A stretch of 64,000 nt of DNA from Thalassotalea algicola (GCF_012932965.1 NZ_JABBXH010000002.1:644623-708622), one strand, 5' to 3'; positions 9,328 through 18,982 are shown, numbered from the stretch's first letter. Notes: a model not told the origin generated them from the sequence alone. Translations and numbers: made by a program.

Positions 9328-9975
9328 ATGAAACTATTTTATTTTTTCGTTCTTTTTACTTTAAGTTTTAGCTGCACTGCGGAGTTGTTATTTCCCGAAC
9401 AATATCAAGTGCTAAAAGTAAATGGTAAGGATTATTCAGGAAGTTTTTTTTCATCAGAGTCTCGAGTAGAATTAACTAACACAAAGCAAGTTATTTTGTA
9501 TCGTTATAATGAGTTGTTTGACGACACTGACAATGACGATCATACCAAAATTAAGTCGGAGCCTTTTGTTTTAATTATCGAAGGCACCCAACAGCGATTG
9601 CGAGTCATAGAACCGAACAATCTCGATATTCAACAAGCAAGAACATACGCGTTAAACCCAGTACTTGATATTAGGGGACAATCAGGGCAGGTCATCTCAC
9701 ACACAATAGCTTCTTTGATTGATTTTGAGCAAAGCCAATATCAAAGAGCCGTTAATAAAAATTTAATTAGGCTCGAGCAACCAAGTTCAGCGTTAGTTGA
9801 TGAGAATGTTGTTAACCAACCTAAACCACTAAAAAATGATTCGCTAGAGAAAGCAAACCAGCCAATTAAAGCACAAAATTCTCGAGCATTAAGTATGTTG
9901 AACTATTGGTGGCAACAGGCATCAGAGCAAGAAAGGCAACAGTTCTTACAGCAGCAACTATTAATAAGGCAGTGA
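9328..9975 (+). CDS. DUF2057 (YccT-like) secreted protein
   Basis: A 215-residue protein with a signal peptide (SFSCTA, cut near residue 19) followed by the DUF2057 domain (VLKVNGKDYSGSFFS... VILYRYNELFDD). The C-terminus is glutamine-rich and helical. The family includes E. coli YccT and is poorly characterised. The frame could open at TTG 9325, but the adjacent ATG 9328 is preferred. The next gene follows with a one-base gap, suggesting a two-gene envelope operon. Confidence 0.75.
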   Translation: MKLFYFFVLFTLSFSCTAELLFPEQYQVLKVNGKDYSGSFFSSESRVELTNTKQVILYRYNELFDDTDNDDHTKIKSEPFVLIIEGTQQRLRVIEPNNLDIQQARTYALNPVLDIRGQSGQVISHTIASLIDFEQSQYQRAVNKNLIRLEQPSSALVDENVVNQPKPLKNDSLEKANQPIKAQNSRALSMLNYWWQQASEQERQQFLQQQLLIRQ

Positions 9976-9976
9976 T

Positions 9977-10735
9977 ATGAAACGTTCAATCCCACTAATT
10001 TTCTTACTTTGTTCAAGCGCTTTTTCATTGCATGCCGAGCAACAAGGCATAACTGTAGTTGGTAAAGCGACATTAGAAAAAGCGCCAGATCAATTTAGTG
10101 TCTCTTTTACTGTAGAGCAAAGAGGGCGGGTAGTAAGTAAGCTGAAGTCTAGTGTCGATAATAAAGTTAAGCTTTTAGTTAATGCGATAAAGTCGTTACG
10201 AGTAGCAGATCGTGATATCACGACCACAAATTTACAAATAACACCCATATATCCACAGCGAAATAATCGTGTTAACCGCGCCTATATAGCCGGAGAAGGC
10301 AATGACTCAACTGTATATTCAGTATCTCCTGGCACTAGTAAGACCAAGTCACTTGATATGGAGTTTATGCTAAAGCGTATTGTTAAGGTAAATTTGAACC
10401 AAGTAAATCGCTATGAACTTTTATTAGATAAAGCTGTGAAATTAGGTGTCACGAGGATTTCTCCAGTCCAAACGGGTTTTGCAGATGCCGAGAGTTTGTA
10501 TCAACAAGCATTGATACAAGCATTAAATAATGCGAAAGAAAAGGCAAATAAGCTTGCCCAAAAATTAGAAGTAAACTTAGGCGCTGTTCAGAAAATTCAA
10601 GAACAAGCATACCGAGCACCGGGGTCTGTTTTAATGGCAGCAGAGGCTATGGATGTCAGTGCTAGTCGAAAAAATTATACCGGAGTAAATCAAATCTCTG
10701 CAGAAGTTACTGTTACATTTGCGATTCAGCATTAA
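9977..10735 (+). CDS. SIMPL (DUF541) domain periplasmic protein
   Basis: A 252-residue protein with a signal peptide (cut near residue 20, SLHA) and a SIMPL/DUF541 domain. The opening ITVVGKATLEKAPDQFSVSFTVEQRG and the QALNNAKEKANKLAQKL helix are characteristic. The E. coli relative YggE is linked to oxidative-stress tolerance, but the molecular function is unclear. ATG 9977 begins one base after the DUF2057 stop, so translation is likely coupled. Confidence 0.8.
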   Translation: MKRSIPLIFLLCSSAFSLHAEQQGITVVGKATLEKAPDQFSVSFTVEQRGRVVSKLKSSVDNKVKLLVNAIKSLRVADRDITTTNLQITPIYPQRNNRVNRAYIAGEGNDSTVYSVSPGTSKTKSLDMEFMLKRIVKVNLNQVNRYELLLDKAVKLGVTRISPVQTGFADAESLYQQALIQALNNAKEKANKLAQKLEVNLGAVQKIQEQAYRAPGSVLMAAEAMDVSASRKNYTGVNQISAEVTVTFAIQH

Positions 10736-10824
10736 TAAAATGCGTTAATAGCGGCATTAAAGCTTTAATTTATTGTGCTATCAAGGTATCTTTAGCGCTT
10801 TTCAAATGGTGTTGTTTAAAAGTA

Positions 10825-11286
10825 ATGGAAAAAGCGGCATTTTATCAGCAGTTAAATGAACAAGTAGCTGCGATTATTCATGGTGAGTCAGACTTAATTG
10901 CTAACATGGCCAATATCAGTGCGATTTTATTTGAAGCACTTGAACAGGTTAATTGGGCTGGATTTTATCGAAATGTTGACAACGAATTAGTTTTGGGTCC
11001 GTTTCAAGGCAAAGTAGCGTGTATTCGAATTCCTTTGGGTAAAGGTGTTTGTGGTACTGCTGCTTCTGAAGCTCAAACACTGCGTGTTAAAGATGTGCAT
11101 GCATTTGATGGACATATTGCATGTGATGCCGCCAGTAATTCGGAAATCGTCATTCCTGTTATTGTAAACAACCAAGTTGTTGCTGTACTGGATATTGATA
11201 GTGTTGCCTATGACCGTTTTGATGAAACAGATCAAAAAGGATTAGAAGCAATTGTTAGTAAACTAGTAGAGCAAGTAAAAGGCTGA
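10825..11286 (+). CDS. msrC: Free methionine-(R)-sulfoxide reductase (GAF domain)
   Basis: Reduces free L-methionine-(R)-sulfoxide in the cytoplasm. A single GAF domain fills the 153 residues. The three redox cysteines are C66, C76 and C100, with the 10- and 24-residue spacings of the E. coli enzyme. The motifs LGKGVCGTAASE and HIACDAASNSEIVIPV surround them. Its TGA overlaps the ATG of the next gene by one base. It forms a conserved neighbourhood with proQ and prc. Confidence 0.92.
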   Translation: MEKAAFYQQLNEQVAAIIHGESDLIANMANISAILFEALEQVNWAGFYRNVDNELVLGPFQGKVACIRIPLGKGVCGTAASEAQTLRVKDVHAFDGHIACDAASNSEIVIPVIVNNQVVAVLDIDSVAYDRFDETDQKGLEAIVSKLVEQVKG

Positions 11287-11567
11287 TGAAAGAGTTCGTT
11301 GTAATACATGATTACCTTGTTTCTGAGGCAGTCGTTGGTGACTGGGAAGGACAAGAAGAGCTAGTAGCCGAAAGAATTAACGAAATTTATCACACACTTT
11401 ATGATATGGCGGAAGAGGATATTGAGCCTGAACAGCTAATCGCGATTTTAGAGTTGGTGTGGGAAACCTGGATACCGCAAGAAGCACTTCCAGAGTTAGA
11501 AATGGATGATATTTATGATTGGTGTCGGCACGTACTTGAAAACCGAGATCAATTTATTCAACAGTAA
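11286..11567 (+). CDS. Conserved small acidic protein of unknown function
   Basis: 93 residues, very acidic and predicted mostly helical, with no signal peptide or membrane segment. I do not recognise a characterised family. It is tryptophan-rich near the middle (LELVWETWIPQEALPELE) and ends in a helix with YDWCRHVLENRDQF. The ATG overlaps the fRMsr stop (TGATG), and proQ begins 20 bp after its stop. It therefore looks translationally coupled and expressed with both. A role in RNA or redox biology would be speculation. Confidence 0.7.
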   Translation: MKEFVVIHDYLVSEAVVGDWEGQEELVAERINEIYHTLYDMAEEDIEPEQLIAILELVWETWIPQEALPELEMDDIYDWCRHVLENRDQFIQQ

Positions 11568-11587
11568 ATTAATTAATAAGTAGTATT

Positions 11588-12232
11588 ATGGAAACTAAAC
11601 GTACTAGCAGCAAAGAAATTATCGCCTATTTAGCAGAGAAATTTCCTGCTTGTTTTAGCATTGAAGGTGCTGCAAAACCTTTGAAAATTGGTATTTTTCA
11701 AGACTTAGCAGAGTCATTAAGCGAAGATGAAACAGTAAGTAAAACACGCTTAAGACAAGCGCTTCGTCATTACACAAGCAGCTGGCGTTATTTAAAGTCG
11801 ATTAAAGCCGGAAGCTTTCGCGTAAATTTAGCGGGTGAAAACGCTGAAGAGATTGATAAAGAGCAAGCTGACTATGCGGCGAAGACTTTAAAAGAAAGCC
11901 AAGAAAAGTTTGCTAACAAAAAACAACAAGACAATAACGAGAAAAAGACGTATAAGAATAAGAAGAGCAACGCTAATAAGCCCGCTGGTGACAACAAACG
12001 CTCTCAAAAGTTTAAGTCTGTTAAATCACCAGCAAAGAAATCTTCAAAGCCTGCTGCGCCTTTAAAACCTGTAGAATCGTCTACAATTAAAGTAAGCCAA
12101 AAGGTTAAGGTGCAACTTGGCCAATCACCAATGAATGCAACGATTACTGAAATTGCAGGTGATGATATTAGTGTTCAGCTAGATTCAGGAATGGTGGTTA
12201 AAACACGCATTCAAAACATTTTTTCTGAGTAA
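11588..12232 (+). CDS. proQ: RNA chaperone ProQ
   Basis: A 214-residue FinO/ProQ-domain RNA-binding protein. The globular domain covers about residues 8-110 (CFSIEGAAKPLKIGIFQDL, RLRQALRHYTSSWRYLKSI). A lysine-rich unstructured linker (about 120-165) and a small C-terminal Tudor/KOW-like domain (KVSQKVKVQLGQSPMNATIT) follow. ProQ binds structured mRNAs and sRNAs. As in E. coli, it lies directly upstream of prc (16-bp gap), and the two are probably co-transcribed. Confidence 0.93.
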   Translation: METKRTSSKEIIAYLAEKFPACFSIEGAAKPLKIGIFQDLAESLSEDETVSKTRLRQALRHYTSSWRYLKSIKAGSFRVNLAGENAEEIDKEQADYAAKTLKESQEKFANKKQQDNNEKKTYKNKKSNANKPAGDNKRSQKFKSVKSPAKKSSKPAAPLKPVESSTIKVSQKVKVQLGQSPMNATITEIAGDDISVQLDSGMVVKTRIQNIFSE

Positions 12233-12248
12233 TTAAGAGGTTACAGGC

Positions 12249-14276
12249 ATGCAAAAATTCTGTCGTATCGCACTTGCCATTTCAATAGCATTTTCTTCTT
12301 CTGCTTTCGCTAGCCAGGAAAACACATCTGACGTTTTACCTATATTAGAACCCGAAAGCCAACATGCTACCGCAAGTAAACGAATTACGGCGCAATTTAC
12401 GCGTGCCCATTATAAGCAAGTCAAAATTGATGATTTGTTATCAGAACAAATCTTCGACCGATATATTAAACAATTAGACTATGCTAAAAATGTGTTTTTA
12501 GCGTCTGATGTACAAGGTTTTGAAAAGTATCGAGACGATTTTGATCAAGTAATTGCCCGCGGCAAACTTGATATTGCTTATGAGATATACAACTTAAATC
12601 TTCAACGCCGTTTAGAACGATATGAATACGCACTTTCTTTACTTGAAAAACCGTTTGATTTTACTGTTGAAGAGTCCTATGAATTTGACCGTGAAGATGC
12701 AGAGTTCTCTGTGTCTGAAGCTGAGTTAAATGAACTTTGGCGTCAAAAAGTAAAGTATGATGCACTTAATTTGACACTTGCGGGCAAAGAGTGGGAGAAG
12801 GTTCAAGAGGTTCTTGGTAAACGTTACCGCTATGCGGTTAAACGCTTAAAACAAAGTGAAAGTGAAGATGTCTTCCAGTTAGTTATGAACAGTTTTGCAC
12901 GTGTTGTTGAACCTCATACGTCCTATTTATCTCCTCGCAATGCTGAACGTTTTCAAATGGAAATGAACCTGTCTCTTGAAGGAATCGGCGCAGTGTTGCG
13001 AGCGGAAGAAGATTACACCGTAATTCAAAGTATTGTTAACGGAGGCCCTGCAGATAAATCTAAGCAGTTGAAGGCCAAAGATCGCATTGTTGGTGTTGCA
13101 CAAGATGACGATGAATTTGTAGACGTTATTGGTTGGCGTTTAGATGATGTAGTCGATTTAATCAAAGGACCTAAAGGCAGTAATGTTAGGTTGCAAGTGC
13201 TACCAGGTGAATCTGACGACGAATCAAGCATTAAAACTGTTTCAATTGTACGTGATAAAATTAAATTGGAAGATCGTGCAGCGAAATCTGAAGTTTATTA
13301 TGAGAATGAACAAGAGCAGGCGGGTAAAAAATTAGGTGTTATTAAAATACCTAGCTTTTATAACAACTTATCTCGAGATGTGAAAAAGGAAATTGAATCT
13401 CTTAAAACTGAAAAAGTTGAAGGCATAATCGTTGATTTGCGTGGTAATGGTGGTGGCTCATTAACTGAGGCAACGTTACTAACGGGGTTGTTTATTGATA
13501 AAGGTCCTGTTGTTCAAGTACGTGACGGTGCCAATAGGGTTCAAGTTAATAGTGATAAAGACGGTTATAGTTATTATGACGGACCATTAACCGTTATGGT
13601 TGACCGTTATAGTGCATCTGCTAGTGAAATATTCTCTGCGGCGATTCAAGATTACGGTCGTGGTGTTATTGTTGGAGAGCATACTTTTGGTAAAGGTACG
13701 GTTCAGCAACACAGAGGGTTAGGTCGTGTATATGACCTATACGAAAAGCCGTTTGGTAGCATTCAATTCACGATTGCTAAATTCTATCGAATTAATGGTG
13801 GCTCAACTCAACACCGAGGCGTGACACCTGATATTACTTTTCCATCGGCTATCGAACCAGGTGATTGGGGCGAGAGTAAAGAAGAAAATGCTTTACCTTG
13901 GGATCAAATAGCTAAAGCTAGATACAATAAGCTAAACGATATTACTACGGACTTGAATTACTTAGATTCTTTACATAAAGAGCGTATTAAAGATAATGCA
14001 GAATTTAAGTATTTATTAACTGATATAGCTGAATATAAAGCTGAAAAAGATGATAAGTCTATTTCACTAAACTTAGCTGAACGCAAAAAGAAACGTGAAG
14101 ATCGAAAAGCGAAGCAGTTAGTACGTACAAATGAAAGGCTAGCAATGTTAGGAATGAAAGCCGTAGAAAATATGGATGATTTACCTGATGAATTAGATGA
14201 GCTGGATCCATTCCTAGATGAAGCAGCTAAAATCACTTACGACCTTGTTACACTAGGTCGAGTTGCGAGAAAGTAG
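12249..14276 (+). CDS. prc: Carboxy-terminal processing (tail-specific) protease Prc
   Basis: A periplasmic S41-family serine protease, 675 residues (E. coli Prc 682). A signal peptide (cut near SSAFA, residue 22) is followed by the helical N-terminal domain and a PDZ domain at about 235-320 (SLEGIGAVLRAEEDYTVIQSIVNGGPA). The catalytic core has the nucleophile serine within SASASE (residues 455-460) and the general-base lysine in FGKGTVQ. A DUF3340-type C-terminal region follows. It trims C-termini of envelope proteins and controls peptidoglycan hydrolases. A terminator follows. Confidence 0.95.
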   Translation: MQKFCRIALAISIAFSSSAFASQENTSDVLPILEPESQHATASKRITAQFTRAHYKQVKIDDLLSEQIFDRYIKQLDYAKNVFLASDVQGFEKYRDDFDQVIARGKLDIAYEIYNLNLQRRLERYEYALSLLEKPFDFTVEESYEFDREDAEFSVSEAELNELWRQKVKYDALNLTLAGKEWEKVQEVLGKRYRYAVKRLKQSESEDVFQLVMNSFARVVEPHTSYLSPRNAERFQMEMNLSLEGIGAVLRAEEDYTVIQSIVNGGPADKSKQLKAKDRIVGVAQDDDEFVDVIGWRLDDVVDLIKGPKGSNVRLQVLPGESDDESSIKTVSIVRDKIKLEDRAAKSEVYYENEQEQAGKKLGVIKIPSFYNNLSRDVKKEIESLKTEKVEGIIVDLRGNGGGSLTEATLLTGLFIDKGPVVQVRDGANRVQVNSDKDGYSYYDGPLTVMVDRYSASASEIFSAAIQDYGRGVIVGEHTFGKGTVQQHRGLGRVYDLYEKPFGSIQFTIAKFYRINGGSTQHRGVTPDITFPSAIEPGDWGESKEENALPWDQIAKARYNKLNDITTDLNYLDSLHKERIKDNAEFKYLLTDIAEYKAEKDDKSISLNLAERKKKREDRKAKQLVRTNERLAMLGMKAVENMDDLPDELDELDPFLDEAAKITYDLVTLGRVARK

Positions 14277-14293
14277 TGTTGAATTAGTGTTAG

Positions 14294-14322
14294 AAGCCGC
14301 CTTATATTGGCGGCTTTTTTAT
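14294..14322 (+). terminator. Rho-independent terminator after prc
   Basis: AAGCCGCC (14294-14301) and GGCGGCTT (14309-14316) enclose a 7-base loop. TTTTATTT follows. Confidence 0.88.
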
Positions 14323-14505
14323 TTCGAATAATTCGCTTAATACATTTTTATACAGCTTTCTCGAATAACTATCTGGATAATACTTAATCAATCAATCGGG
14401 TTTAGTATAATTACTTTAAAAAATGTCTTGCAGTCGCCTATAACTCTAGGCATGTTAACAACCCATTTGATAAACGAAATAGATTGATTAGGATTTATTA
14501 GTACA

Positions 14506-15972
14506 ATGACACAACACTCCGAACCGCAACCTAGAATTCCTAGCATGTTAGATGCGTTGATTCCGATCTTTGCGTTAATCGCTATGCTCTCCACAGCGGT
14601 AATTTATTTTGGCGATAATTCTTCTTACGGGCCAAATCAAATAGCGTTGCTTATCGCAATGGGTATTGCGATTATCATTGGGTTAAAAAATGGCTTTACT
14701 TGGCCATCCATTGAAAAGGCTATGGTTAATGGCATTTCGTTATCACTTAGCGCTGTGCTTATTTTATTAGCGGTAGGTTCATTAATTGGTACTTGGTTAT
14801 TATCAGGTACCGTACCGACCTTGGTTTATTTTGGCTTACAAATAATTGACCCAAGCTGGTTTTACGCGGCGGCTTGTCTAGTTTGTGGCATAGTTGCGAT
14901 GAGTATTGGTAGTTCATGGACCACCGCAGCAACAGTAGGTGTCGCCTTTATTGGTATTGCGAGTGGCTTTGAAATGTCTACAGCTGTTACTGCGGGTGCA
15001 GTAATATCTGGCGCTTATTTTGGTGATAAGCTGTCACCATTGTCAGAGACAACAAATTTAGCACCAGCAGTGGCTGGTACAGAGTTGTTTGCTCATATTC
15101 GTAATATGTTATGGACGACAGTACCTTCTATTTCAATCGCTTTAATACTATTTTTAATTATTGGCTTTAGTCATTCAGGTGATGGAACTGGCAGTACAGA
15201 TAGCATCAACAATTTAACGACAACTTTAGAAGCAACCTACAACATTTCAATTTTGAATTTACTGCCGTTAGTTGTTTTGCTTACGTTAGCTTATAAAAAA
15301 ATGCCGGCATTTCCGGCTGTAGCTATTGGTGCAATAATAGGCGCTGTATGGGCGGTTATTTTTCAGCAAGAACTTATTGCCAGTATGGCGGCAGAAGGCG
15401 TAGAGGGTGTAAAAGCAACTATTATGGTTGTTTGGACGGCGTTTTTTGATGGCGTTAAGGTAAGTACTGGCGATACCAGCATTGATGAGCTGCTTAGCCG
15501 TGGTGGTATGTCTAGCATGCTAAATACTATTTGGTTGGTTATGACTGCTTTATGTTTTGGTGCCGTACTGGAGCATCTAGGAATGCTTCGACGTTTTGTC
15601 GACGCTATTTTATCGGCAGCGAAATCTACCGGTAGTTTGATTACTAGCACGGTAGCAACCTGTATTGGTACTAACTTAATTACAGCAGACCAATATATGG
15701 CAATTGTTATGCCAGGTCGTATGTATAAAGAAGAGTATGAGCGTCGTGGACTGCACCCGACAACATTAAGCCGCACATTAGAAGATTCAGGCACTATCAC
15801 TTCCCCATTAATACCTTGGAATACTTGTGGTGCATTTATGATGGGAGCATTAGCGTTATCATCATATGAATATATATTCTATTGCTTCTTCAATATTATT
15901 AATCCAATTTTGGCAATTGCCTATGGTTACTTTGGATTTAAAATAAAAACTTTGCAAGAACAACCTGCGTAA
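14506..15972 (+). CDS. nhaC: NhaC-type Na+/H+ antiporter
   Basis: A 488-residue inner-membrane protein with about 11-12 hydrophobic segments of the NhaC/ion-transporter superfamily. Characteristic segments are SIGSSWTTAATVGVAFIGIASGF, the acidic GAYFGDKLSPLSETTNLAP loop in the first half, and TADQYMAIVMPGRMYKEEY in the second. Probable role: sodium extrusion, fitting a marine host. Some NhaC-like proteins transport amino acids instead (LysW, malate/lactate types). No lysine-riboswitch signature is visible in the 190-bp leader. It is monocistronic, with terminators on both sides. Confidence 0.85.
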   Translation: MTQHSEPQPRIPSMLDALIPIFALIAMLSTAVIYFGDNSSYGPNQIALLIAMGIAIIIGLKNGFTWPSIEKAMVNGISLSLSAVLILLAVGSLIGTWLLSGTVPTLVYFGLQIIDPSWFYAAACLVCGIVAMSIGSSWTTAATVGVAFIGIASGFEMSTAVTAGAVISGAYFGDKLSPLSETTNLAPAVAGTELFAHIRNMLWTTVPSISIALILFLIIGFSHSGDGTGSTDSINNLTTTLEATYNISILNLLPLVVLLTLAYKKMPAFPAVAIGAIIGAVWAVIFQQELIASMAAEGVEGVKATIMVVWTAFFDGVKVSTGDTSIDELLSRGGMSSMLNTIWLVMTALCFGAVLEHLGMLRRFVDAILSAAKSTGSLITSTVATCIGTNLITADQYMAIVMPGRMYKEEYERRGLHPTTLSRTLEDSGTITSPLIPWNTCGAFMMGALALSSYEYIFYCFFNIINPILAIAYGYFGFKIKTLQEQPA

Positions 15973-16007
15973 TTAAATTGGATAGTTATTCAACTTAATC
16001 TATATCT

Positions 16008-16033
16008 AAAGCCTGCATTTTGCAGGCTTTTTT
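16008..16033 (+). terminator. Rho-independent terminator after nhaC
   Basis: A 10-bp stem AAAGCCTGCA/TGCAGGCTTT with a TTT loop and a further T-run. Confidence 0.88.
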
Positions 16034-16078
16034 GATACATTCTCAAATAACAATACTTACCTGTTTTAATCATTATTT

Positions 16079-18643
16079 ATGTCTGAATTTACTGCACGCT
16101 ATTTAGCTGATTACCAGCCTTCACCGTACTCAATAAATACAATTGATTTAACCATTGAGTTAGATGAACATGCGACTAAGGTTCGAAGCATTTTATCAAT
16201 CACTAAAAAAGAAGAAAGTGACGAACCTTTGGTACTCGATGGTGAACACTTAATCTTAGTTTCTGTGAGCTTAGGACAGCAAAGCCTTAGCCCTGATGCA
16301 TATCAATTAACAGAGCAATCACTAACGATTTTTAATTTGCCTTCAGAATTTACGCTTACCGTAGAAACAGAAGTCGACCCAGCGAATAATACTGCGCTGG
16401 AAGGCTTATATAAATCAGGTGATGCATTTTGCACTCAGTGTGAAGCGGAAGGTTTTAGACGAATTACTTATTACCTCGATAGACCAGATGTAATGGCAAT
16501 ATTCACAACAAAAGTGATTGCCGACAGAGCAAAATTTCCACAGCTATTAGCCAATGGTAATCCTGTAGAACGTGGTGAGCTTAATAACAACAAGCATTTT
16601 GTAACCTGGCATGATCCGCACCCAAAACCTTGCTACTTGTTTGCACTAGTTGCTGGTGACTTCGACCTTTTATCCGATCAATATAAAACAGCTTCTGGCC
16701 GAGAGGTGTTATTGGAGATTTTTGTTGATAAAGGTAATAAAGCAAAAGCTGAGCATGCAATGGCGTCACTTAAACATTCAATGAAATGGGATGAGGATGT
16801 CTTTGGCCTTGAATATGACCTAGATATCTACATGATTGTCGCTGTTGATTTTTTTAATATGGGGGCCATGGAAAATAAAGGGCTAAATGTTTTTAACAGC
16901 AAATATGTATTAGCAGATAGAGAAAGCGCTACAGATACCGACTTTTTTAACATTGAGGCGGTAATCGCCCATGAGTATTTCCACAATTGGACAGGTAACC
17001 GTGTTACTTGTCGTGACTGGTTCCAATTGAGTTTAAAAGAAGGTCTTACTGTATTTAGAGATCAGCAATTCAGTGCTGATATGCATTCTGCCGATGTTAC
17101 ACGTATTCAAAATGTTAAGTTACTGCGTGCTCAACAATTTGCTGAAGATGCAGGGCCAATGTCACACCCTATCCGCCCTGAAAAAGTAATGGAAATGAAT
17201 AACTTTTATACCTTAACTGTCTATGAAAAAGGTGCAGAAGTTATTCGCATGCTACATACATTGCTAGGACAAAACGGTTTTAGAAAGGGAATGGATTTAT
17301 ATTTTGACCGTTTTGATGGGATGGCAGTAACCTGTGATGATTTCGTAACAGCGATGGCTGATGCTAACAATAGAGATTTAACGCTGTTTAAGCGTTGGTA
17401 TTCACAATCAGGAACACCTGAGCTTACCGTAACGCAACATTTTGAATCGGCAAGTCAGCAATTTACGCTAAATATTGAGCAAATGACTCCAGCGACGGGG
17501 AATCAGCTAGAGAAGCTGGCATTACATATTCCGATTAAACTCGAGTTGATTGTCGGGGAAGAAGTTCAAACTCAGTTAGTTGAACTTACTAATCAAAGTC
17601 AGCAATTTCAGTTTGCCTGTGAGCAAGAACCTACAGTAGCGTTTTTATGCGACTTTTCCGCTCCAGTAAAAGTTAATTATGAACAATCTACAGCGGCATT
17701 GCTTACCATTATTGAATCGAGTCAAAATAATTTTTGTGTCTGGGATGCCGGTCAAAAAATTATGGCCAAAGAAATTGAACAGTTAGTATTACTAGCAGGT
17801 AGCCAACCATCAAGAGATATTGAGCGAATGTTCAACGCAGTGATTACCGCTGATTATGATGCCGCTTTTAAAGCCTTGATGCTTACATTACCTTCTTTTG
17901 ATGAAATGACCGCCCATATTTCAAAAGTTGACCCTCAAAAGCTTATTAGCGCAATTGAAAAACTATCGACATTTATCTCATCAACATTCTCTGCAGAGTT
18001 TTTATCTTTATATAAGCAACATAGCGAAGTGGAGCACTTATCTAGTTCACAGCAAGTTGGCTCCAGAGCGTTGGCAAACACTTGTTTAAGGTATTTAGTT
18101 AAGTTGACAGAGCATCACTCATTAGTAGCGCAAAGGTATCTACAAGCAACAGATATGACCACAAAGTTGGGGGCGCTTCAATGTTCAATCAAGCAGGTTA
18201 ATGATGAAACTTTAAGTTTACTTAATGACTTTGAGCAGCAATGGCATGCAGACACATTGGTGATGGATAAATGGTTCAGTTTAAATGCCAACCTTAATGA
18301 TGAATTGATATTTGAACGATTGGAACAGCTAATGGCAAGAGATGATTTTGCCCTAACAAACCCAAATAGAGCACGTTCGTTAATAGGCGCTTTTGCTATG
18401 CAAAATAATAAATATTTTCACGAATCAAGTGGTAAAGGTTATCAGTTTCTAGCTCAGCAAATTATCGAAATGGACAGAATTAACCCGCAAGTAGCATCAA
18501 GGTTAATAACTCCACTTATACAGTTTGAAGCATTTAATGAGGTTCACCAATCGTTAATGATTAGCCAGCTACAATTTATAGCATCACAAGACAACCTCTC
18601 GCGTGATTTAGTCGAAAAATTAGAGGCTGCACTTAAAGAGTAA
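16079..18643 (+). CDS. pepN: Aminopeptidase N
   Basis: An M1-family zinc aminopeptidase, 854 residues, with broad specificity in cytosolic peptide turnover. The GAMEN exopeptidase motif (MGAMENKGLNVF) precedes the zinc site HEYFH (residues 298-302), and the third ligand is E321 in LKEGLTV. This spacing matches E. coli PepN. The full C-terminal helical domain is present. ATG 16079 follows a weak ribosome site. DUF2835 follows after 4 bp. Confidence 0.96.
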   Translation: MSEFTARYLADYQPSPYSINTIDLTIELDEHATKVRSILSITKKEESDEPLVLDGEHLILVSVSLGQQSLSPDAYQLTEQSLTIFNLPSEFTLTVETEVDPANNTALEGLYKSGDAFCTQCEAEGFRRITYYLDRPDVMAIFTTKVIADRAKFPQLLANGNPVERGELNNNKHFVTWHDPHPKPCYLFALVAGDFDLLSDQYKTASGREVLLEIFVDKGNKAKAEHAMASLKHSMKWDEDVFGLEYDLDIYMIVAVDFFNMGAMENKGLNVFNSKYVLADRESATDTDFFNIEAVIAHEYFHNWTGNRVTCRDWFQLSLKEGLTVFRDQQFSADMHSADVTRIQNVKLLRAQQFAEDAGPMSHPIRPEKVMEMNNFYTLTVYEKGAEVIRMLHTLLGQNGFRKGMDLYFDRFDGMAVTCDDFVTAMADANNRDLTLFKRWYSQSGTPELTVTQHFESASQQFTLNIEQMTPATGNQLEKLALHIPIKLELIVGEEVQTQLVELTNQSQQFQFACEQEPTVAFLCDFSAPVKVNYEQSTAALLTIIESSQNNFCVWDAGQKIMAKEIEQLVLLAGSQPSRDIERMFNAVITADYDAAFKALMLTLPSFDEMTAHISKVDPQKLISAIEKLSTFISSTFSAEFLSLYKQHSEVEHLSSSQQVGSRALANTCLRYLVKLTEHHSLVAQRYLQATDMTTKLGALQCSIKQVNDETLSLLNDFEQQWHADTLVMDKWFSLNANLNDELIFERLEQLMARDDFALTNPNRARSLIGAFAMQNNKYFHESSGKGYQFLAQQIIEMDRINPQVASRLITPLIQFEAFNEVHQSLMISQLQFIASQDNLSRDLVEKLEAALKE

Positions 18644-18647
18644 AACC

Positions 18648-18860
18648 ATGAAGTATTATTTTGCCATAACGATGACAAAAGATGATTTTATGCCTTATTA
18701 TCGTGGTCAATTGTCCACGATAATAACCCAAACAATAAACGGTCAGACAGTGCAGTTTCCTGCGATGCATATGCGAAAGTTTCTTACTAACCAAGGTATA
18801 AAAGGGCAGTTCTGCCTGGAAACTAAAAATAATAAGTTTATTTCATTAACTAAACTTTAA
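18648..18860 (+). CDS. DUF2835 family protein
   Basis: A 70-residue conserved protein beginning MKYYFAITMTKDDFMPYYRG, with the QFPAMHMRKFLTNQGIKGQF core of DUF2835. It has no signal peptide or membrane segment and its function is unknown. It starts 4 bp after the pepN stop. This pepN-DUF2835 order is common in the Alteromonadales, so the two are probably co-transcribed. Confidence 0.82.
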   Translation: MKYYFAITMTKDDFMPYYRGQLSTIITQTINGQTVQFPAMHMRKFLTNQGIKGQFCLETKNNKFISLTKL

Positions 18861-18885
18861 TAATTAGAGTATATGCTTTAAACAG

Positions 18886-18896
18886 TGGTCAGACCA
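18886..18896. promoter_or_regulatory. FadR-like operator core
   Basis: TGGTCAGACCA exactly matches the central TGGTCNGACCA of the FadR consensus from enterics and vibrios. The outer bases are less conserved. It lies 284-294 bp before the DUF1302 start and 26 bp after the DUF2835 stop. Whether this organism has FadR cannot be told from the window. Confidence 0.5.
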
Positions 18897-18897
18897 T

Positions 18898-18930
18898 GCA
18901 CTTTATTTATGTTCAATATAAATAAAGTGC
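18898..18930 (+). terminator. 13-bp perfect hairpin after pepN-DUF2835
   Basis: The arms 18898-18910 and 18918-18930 (GCACTTTATTTAT and its complement) pair perfectly around a 7-base loop. It lacks a long T-run, so it may be a weak terminator for pepN-DUF2835 or an mRNA 3' end stabiliser. Confidence 0.45.
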
Positions 18931-18982
18931 TCTAATCCCTTATGTTAACTGTCATAAGATGATTTTAATTGAATAATTTTTC

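Noticed and set aside
14317-14505. Lysine riboswitch before the NhaC-type gene
   Set aside because: Some NhaC-like lysine transporters have one, but the conserved AGAGG-type core and multi-stem layout are not visible in this leader.
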